From assembly GCA_009792885.1 (NCBI GenBank), contig WMCF01000012.1:11458514-11522513 (forward strand): a stretch of DNA of 64,000 nucleotides, written 5' to 3'. The notes under the pieces were generated by a model, which did not search any database, was not told the DNA's origin, and was given only the letters and a program-made list of their open reading frames with translations. The DNA is from Eremophila alpestris peregrina. Its lineage: Eukaryota; Chordata; Aves; Passeriformes; Alaudidae. The translations under genes and the position numbers were made by a program. Below, in pieces: positions 60,301 through 64,000 of the stretch (its first letter is position 1; each line of letters opens with the position of its first letter).

Positions 60301-63129
60301 CCTAGCTCTTGAACTAACTGCAGATCCATTAGGGGAAAAAAACCCTCAAAAATAATCAGTTAGGTATTTTTGACACTATTCTGTTTTATAATCTAACATA
60401 TCAGATCAGAAAGAAAATGTACTCAACATTTGAATCAGTATTCCCTGGGAAGGGAGGACTGTGAAAACCCTAGTGCTGTGGAATTTCAGGTGGGTATTGG
60501 TCTGGGAAGCATGTTTATCAAAAATTTTATCTAAACCAATTGCTTGTATACATGAATAAAAATAAGTACTGTAGAAGGTTCTGCCACTAGATCTTAAGAG
60601 ATTTCTTTGATATACAGCATCAAGATCCAGGGCTTTACAGGAGTGAAAAAATTTACTCCCATCTTCTCTTACAGGATCAAGAGAAGCCTGCTGATATTTT
60701 AGCTCGAGAAATAACAGACTTCATGACTTCAGTTGAGTTTAGCCAATCAAAAGCTCTGAACATTAATATGAACAAACTTCATCTCTGTACTTCAGCTATA
60801 CTATTGCTACACATTTTGAGGTACAAATTCCTCGATTCATAGGACTGCAGATCCATCACTGCTTACCATCCCCACTGCTTTGATAATTTTTGCTTTCCAT
60901 CCCACACCTTCTGTCCTGCTTACCTGCAAAAAGAAAAGTGTTTTCCTGCATACGTGCAGAAATTATAGTAAATGTTGGAGCGATGTGCAAAAAGGAGATA
61001 TGGCAAAGGAGTAGGATGGTATTTACACATATAATTGCAGCATAATCCACTTTAAAAATGCAGATTAGCTGACAGAAATTTAATAAATTCCTTCTGCTCA
61101 TTTATGATAGTCAAAGACTGCATCAGTGTTTAATTCAAAGGAACTGGATAATTTCATAGTACACTGCGGAAAACTGACTTGGCATAGTTGACTTACTGAC
61201 ACCAGCTATCCTCCTGTTGTCACTTTTAATTCTCTATAAACAATTGTCTCTAACATCCCCTACTGCCAGAGGCAATTCACACTCTGTGAATGATGGGGAT
61301 CATTCAGGAAAATAGTATGCATTTTCTCATATAATACCTGAAAGCTCAAAGGGTTAAACCAATTGACTAAAATTACATTTTGGGTTTTTAACAAAAAGAT
61401 TTATCTCCAATTATAATATAGCTATAAAATATAGCTACATTTGTATGAAATAGAATGTATGCCTGTACTTTTTTTTTTTTTTTTTTAACCTGTACATTTA
61501 TATGCATACCTGTACTTTTTTCCCTGGTTAAGCATGTTCAGATTTTACTTGCATGTCTTCCCTGCAGGGAACATGTATACACATATAAATAAAATATATA
61601 CACATATAAATAAAACTAAGCAGGGCCAGATACTTCTTCTCAAAAGTTTTTCTTTTTGCATTTGCCCTATTATTTTCCTTTTTATTATCATTTTAACTAT
61701 GTAACCTTCTTATGGCAACTATAAGTTTCAAAAAACCAGGTATATTGTTAAATTCATTTTTATACAAGAGGTAAGACCCACAAAAAGCAAACCAATCTGC
61801 TAGTGAAAAATATGCTACTTCTTCTTAATAGTGTTTATAGATAATAGTAACTCATAGCCTCATTTTCTATCCTAATTTTTTCATTTTACATCACAGTAAA
61901 CTTCTTCATATCAGTGGATTTGTACAGAATGGACATATCCATAAAGATGAAGAGTCAAAACCAAGTCTACCATAGTAGGTATTTATTAGTTTTGAGAAAG
62001 AGAGAGAGAAAGAAAAAAATAAGAAATTTCAAAAGATATAAAATAATCAGCTAATTAGGTAATTTTATTAGTCTGAACCTGATTCCATGAAGTGAAAATA
62101 TGAAATCTGTAAGAAATTATGAAAGCAAATCACTTATAAACAGCACCGGTCGTTCTGTTACAATACATATATTTGACATATCCCTGTAAGTACCTGAAAG
62201 AGCTGAAAAAGGCAGCCCATACTCACAATCTCACTCACACAAAAGCAGCAGTGTTAAAAAAATCAACTGTAACTTTGAATATATGGCGTGCTTGTTTCAG
62301 ACACTGATCAAGGCACAACAGGGGCATAGTTCTTAGGCAAATGATGGGCTGTAGAAGTGAAAGGGACCCTCAGGAAACAGTTTTAATGGGATAAACAGCT
62401 ATTCTTAAGGTACAAACTGGGGCTCTTCCTGCACATAATCTTTACAAATTTTCAGCTTACTTGATGATATCTTTGAAAAGGGGTAATATTTTTACTAAAA
62501 AAAGGAGGGACTTTAAATATCTTTTCATATTGTCATGTGTTAATCTGTATTGGAAACACTATTCTGATTTGCATATTAACTGAGATATTTGCTTGCCCAA
62601 AGAAAAAGTTTTAAGGGACAGAGAGTCTCAAAAGACTGTGTTTCTCTTTAGGAACAGTTGTAAATTACAACTGTAGCACTAAACAGGAGGATCCCCTAAA
62701 ATAACCAGTCTCTGTTCTTTTCATGACATACTTGTTATGAGTTCTCAGAAAACTCCGAAGACATAATTATCAATGAGAAACTGTGAGCAAAACGCAATGT
62801 CTGTGAAACTGAGTTTCTTAGAGCAAAAGTCTCCACATGGCCCAGAAGCTGTCAATAATAAACCTTACTAATATTAGGAGAAAGCTTAACTGAATTGATT
62901 TCAGTAAAATTAGTTAATTTTATGCAGCTTGGATATGAAACATGATGTGTTAGAAGTGATAAAATCATGCTGACATATGGAGAGATTTCAATCTCTTTTG
63001 TCCACCCCATATTTTGATGTCTGGGAGTTTAGCCAAATATAATTTTGTGACAGCTGCCAAATCAGTGGGAAAATATCACAATCAGATCTAGATAACTAGT
63101 AACCCCATCTTTGGTCAAGCCAAGGTTAT
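57391..63129. other. AT-rich non-coding DNA, no gene seen
   Basis: About 5.7 kb. Short frames of 60-106 codons (for example 58428-58664 on plus and 58529-58849 on minus) overlap each other and show no domain. It contains an 18-T run at 61469-61486 and a 19-bp near-tandem duplication at 61576-61615. Confidence 0.5.
61576..61615. repeat. Two copies of a 19-bp AT-rich unit
   Basis: TATACACATATAAATAAAA begins at 61576 and again at 61597, a 21-bp period. Confidence 0.9.
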
Positions 63130-63131
63130 CC

Positions 63132-63274
63132 ATCCCATCCCTGGAACTGTTCAGCCAGGTTGGATGGGGCCTTAGGCAACCTAATCTGGTGGGTGGCATC
63201 CATGCCTAGGTCAAGGGTGGGCTGGAACTAGATGATTTTTAAGGTCCCTTCCAATGAATTCAATGATTTTGTGA
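63132..63274 (+). mobile_element. CR1 retrotransposon 3' stub
   Basis: CATCCCTGGAACTGTTCAGC, then CCAGGTTGGATGGGGC, GCAACCTAATCTGGTGG and GGAACTAGATGATTTTTAAG, then GTCCCTTCCAATGAATTC, is the standard order of the last roughly 140 bp of CR1. The tail is decayed (TTCAATGATTTTGTGAAC). It is severely 5' truncated. Confidence 0.9.
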
Positions 63275-64000
63275 ACTACTTCAATCAATTTAAGGGCCAA
63301 GAGCTTCTTATCCTGAAGCAGAAGCTGTTAACTGAATTGAAAAAAGGAGCTGTTCTAGATAATTTCAATTTCATTCTGATCTTCTAATAGAGTATGTTGC
63401 ACTGTGCTTAGGGTTTTGTTTTTTTTTTTCTCTGACTGTCTGTTACCTATCTAATTTATGTATGTGGATGTTTGTAGAAGTGTAAATATGACATTTCTCA
63501 TTTAGGTATTTATAGTCAATTATAAGACTGTATTATACTTCATTCTGTTTCTTTCAATAAGTAGCAAAAGAAAAAAGGATACTAAGAAGGTGCTTGGCAT
63601 TTTACACATAATAAAAACTCAACAAATAAATTTCTACTTCACTATAGCACTAATTTTATGATGCTGTCTATTTTTGTCTTCCACTTCTCCTATACCTTGG
63701 AGAGGTATTTTTTTCATGATATTTTAATATTCAAGATCTTCTTTTTAAAGAGGAATTTTTCCCTCTTGACTTAAAAGTTATCTCTGTCTCTTTCCCTAAA
63801 CTCCTAATATGTTCTGATCTTGATTAGCCTTTCAATAGGTATTATCTGATCACTAGTATGAAAGATATAAAAATCTCATGATAGTTCACATGGTAACTTT
63901 GTACATATTTCTCACTATTTCCCATCTCAGATAAACCCAGAAAAAGAATATACTCTCATTTTTTCACTCCAATTTTCAGAAGGAGATGTGCTCTAGCACC
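63275..64000. other. AT-rich non-coding DNA, no gene seen
   Basis: No exon or repeat beyond a short T run near 63417-63430. Confidence 0.6.

Noticed and set aside
1..64000. CRISPR arrays, bacterial operons, tRNA or rRNA genes
   Set aside because: No regularly spaced repeats with spacers, no dense coding and no recognisable RNA-gene core motifs. The whole window has vertebrate non-coding texture.

Overview
The window looks like AT-rich, gene-poor bird DNA, most likely from a passerine. The evidence is several CR1-type non-LTR retrotransposons in both orientations, avian endogenous-retrovirus LTRs (one opening with TGTCTTGGTTTGAAAG, an LTR start I associate with songbirds), no mammal-type SINEs or L1, and a low-GC background of intergenic or long-intron type. 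The family assignments rest on remembered consensus patterns and motifs seen in the sequence. No database search was run.

I find no convincing exon of a host protein-coding gene, and no rRNA, tRNA, CRISPR array or operon. Nearly all open reading frames here are chance frames or frames through repeats.

Layout: 0.5-1.1 kb, a solo LTR with a TCTAG target-site duplication. 5.36-6.67 kb, a 1.31-kb CpG-rich solo LTR on the minus strand with a perfect TGAGT duplication and a four-copy 51-bp minisatellite. 6.77 kb, a CR1 3' stub. 10.70-11.65 kb, a third LTR with a near-perfect duplication (GTCCG/GTCCA). 8.94 and 15.56 kb, two pure poly(A) tracts of 49 and 62 bases. 25.6-27.5 kb, two CR1 copies tail to tail. 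30.2-31.0 kb, an old antisense CR1. 33.9-34.2 kb, a doubtful CR1 remnant. 38.2-38.8 kb, a decayed ERV-like element. 42.8-43.2 kb, a GC-rich minus-strand LTR with G-quadruplex-like runs. 43.9-44.2 kb, a CR1 3' end. 54.8-57.4 kb, the longest CR1, with remnants of the ORF1 esterase and ORF2 endonuclease and reverse transcriptase. 63.1-63.3 kb, a CR1 3' stub. The DNA between is unannotated AT-rich sequence with short microsatellites. One stretch (22.4-22.8 kb) resembles conserved non-coding DNA by texture only.

The transposons do not form a working system. The copies are broken by stops, frameshifts and deletions, and the LTRs are solitary or fragmentary. The most solid results are the three LTRs delimited by target-site duplications and the reconstructed layout of the CR1 copies. 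I found no convincing undescribed biological system.
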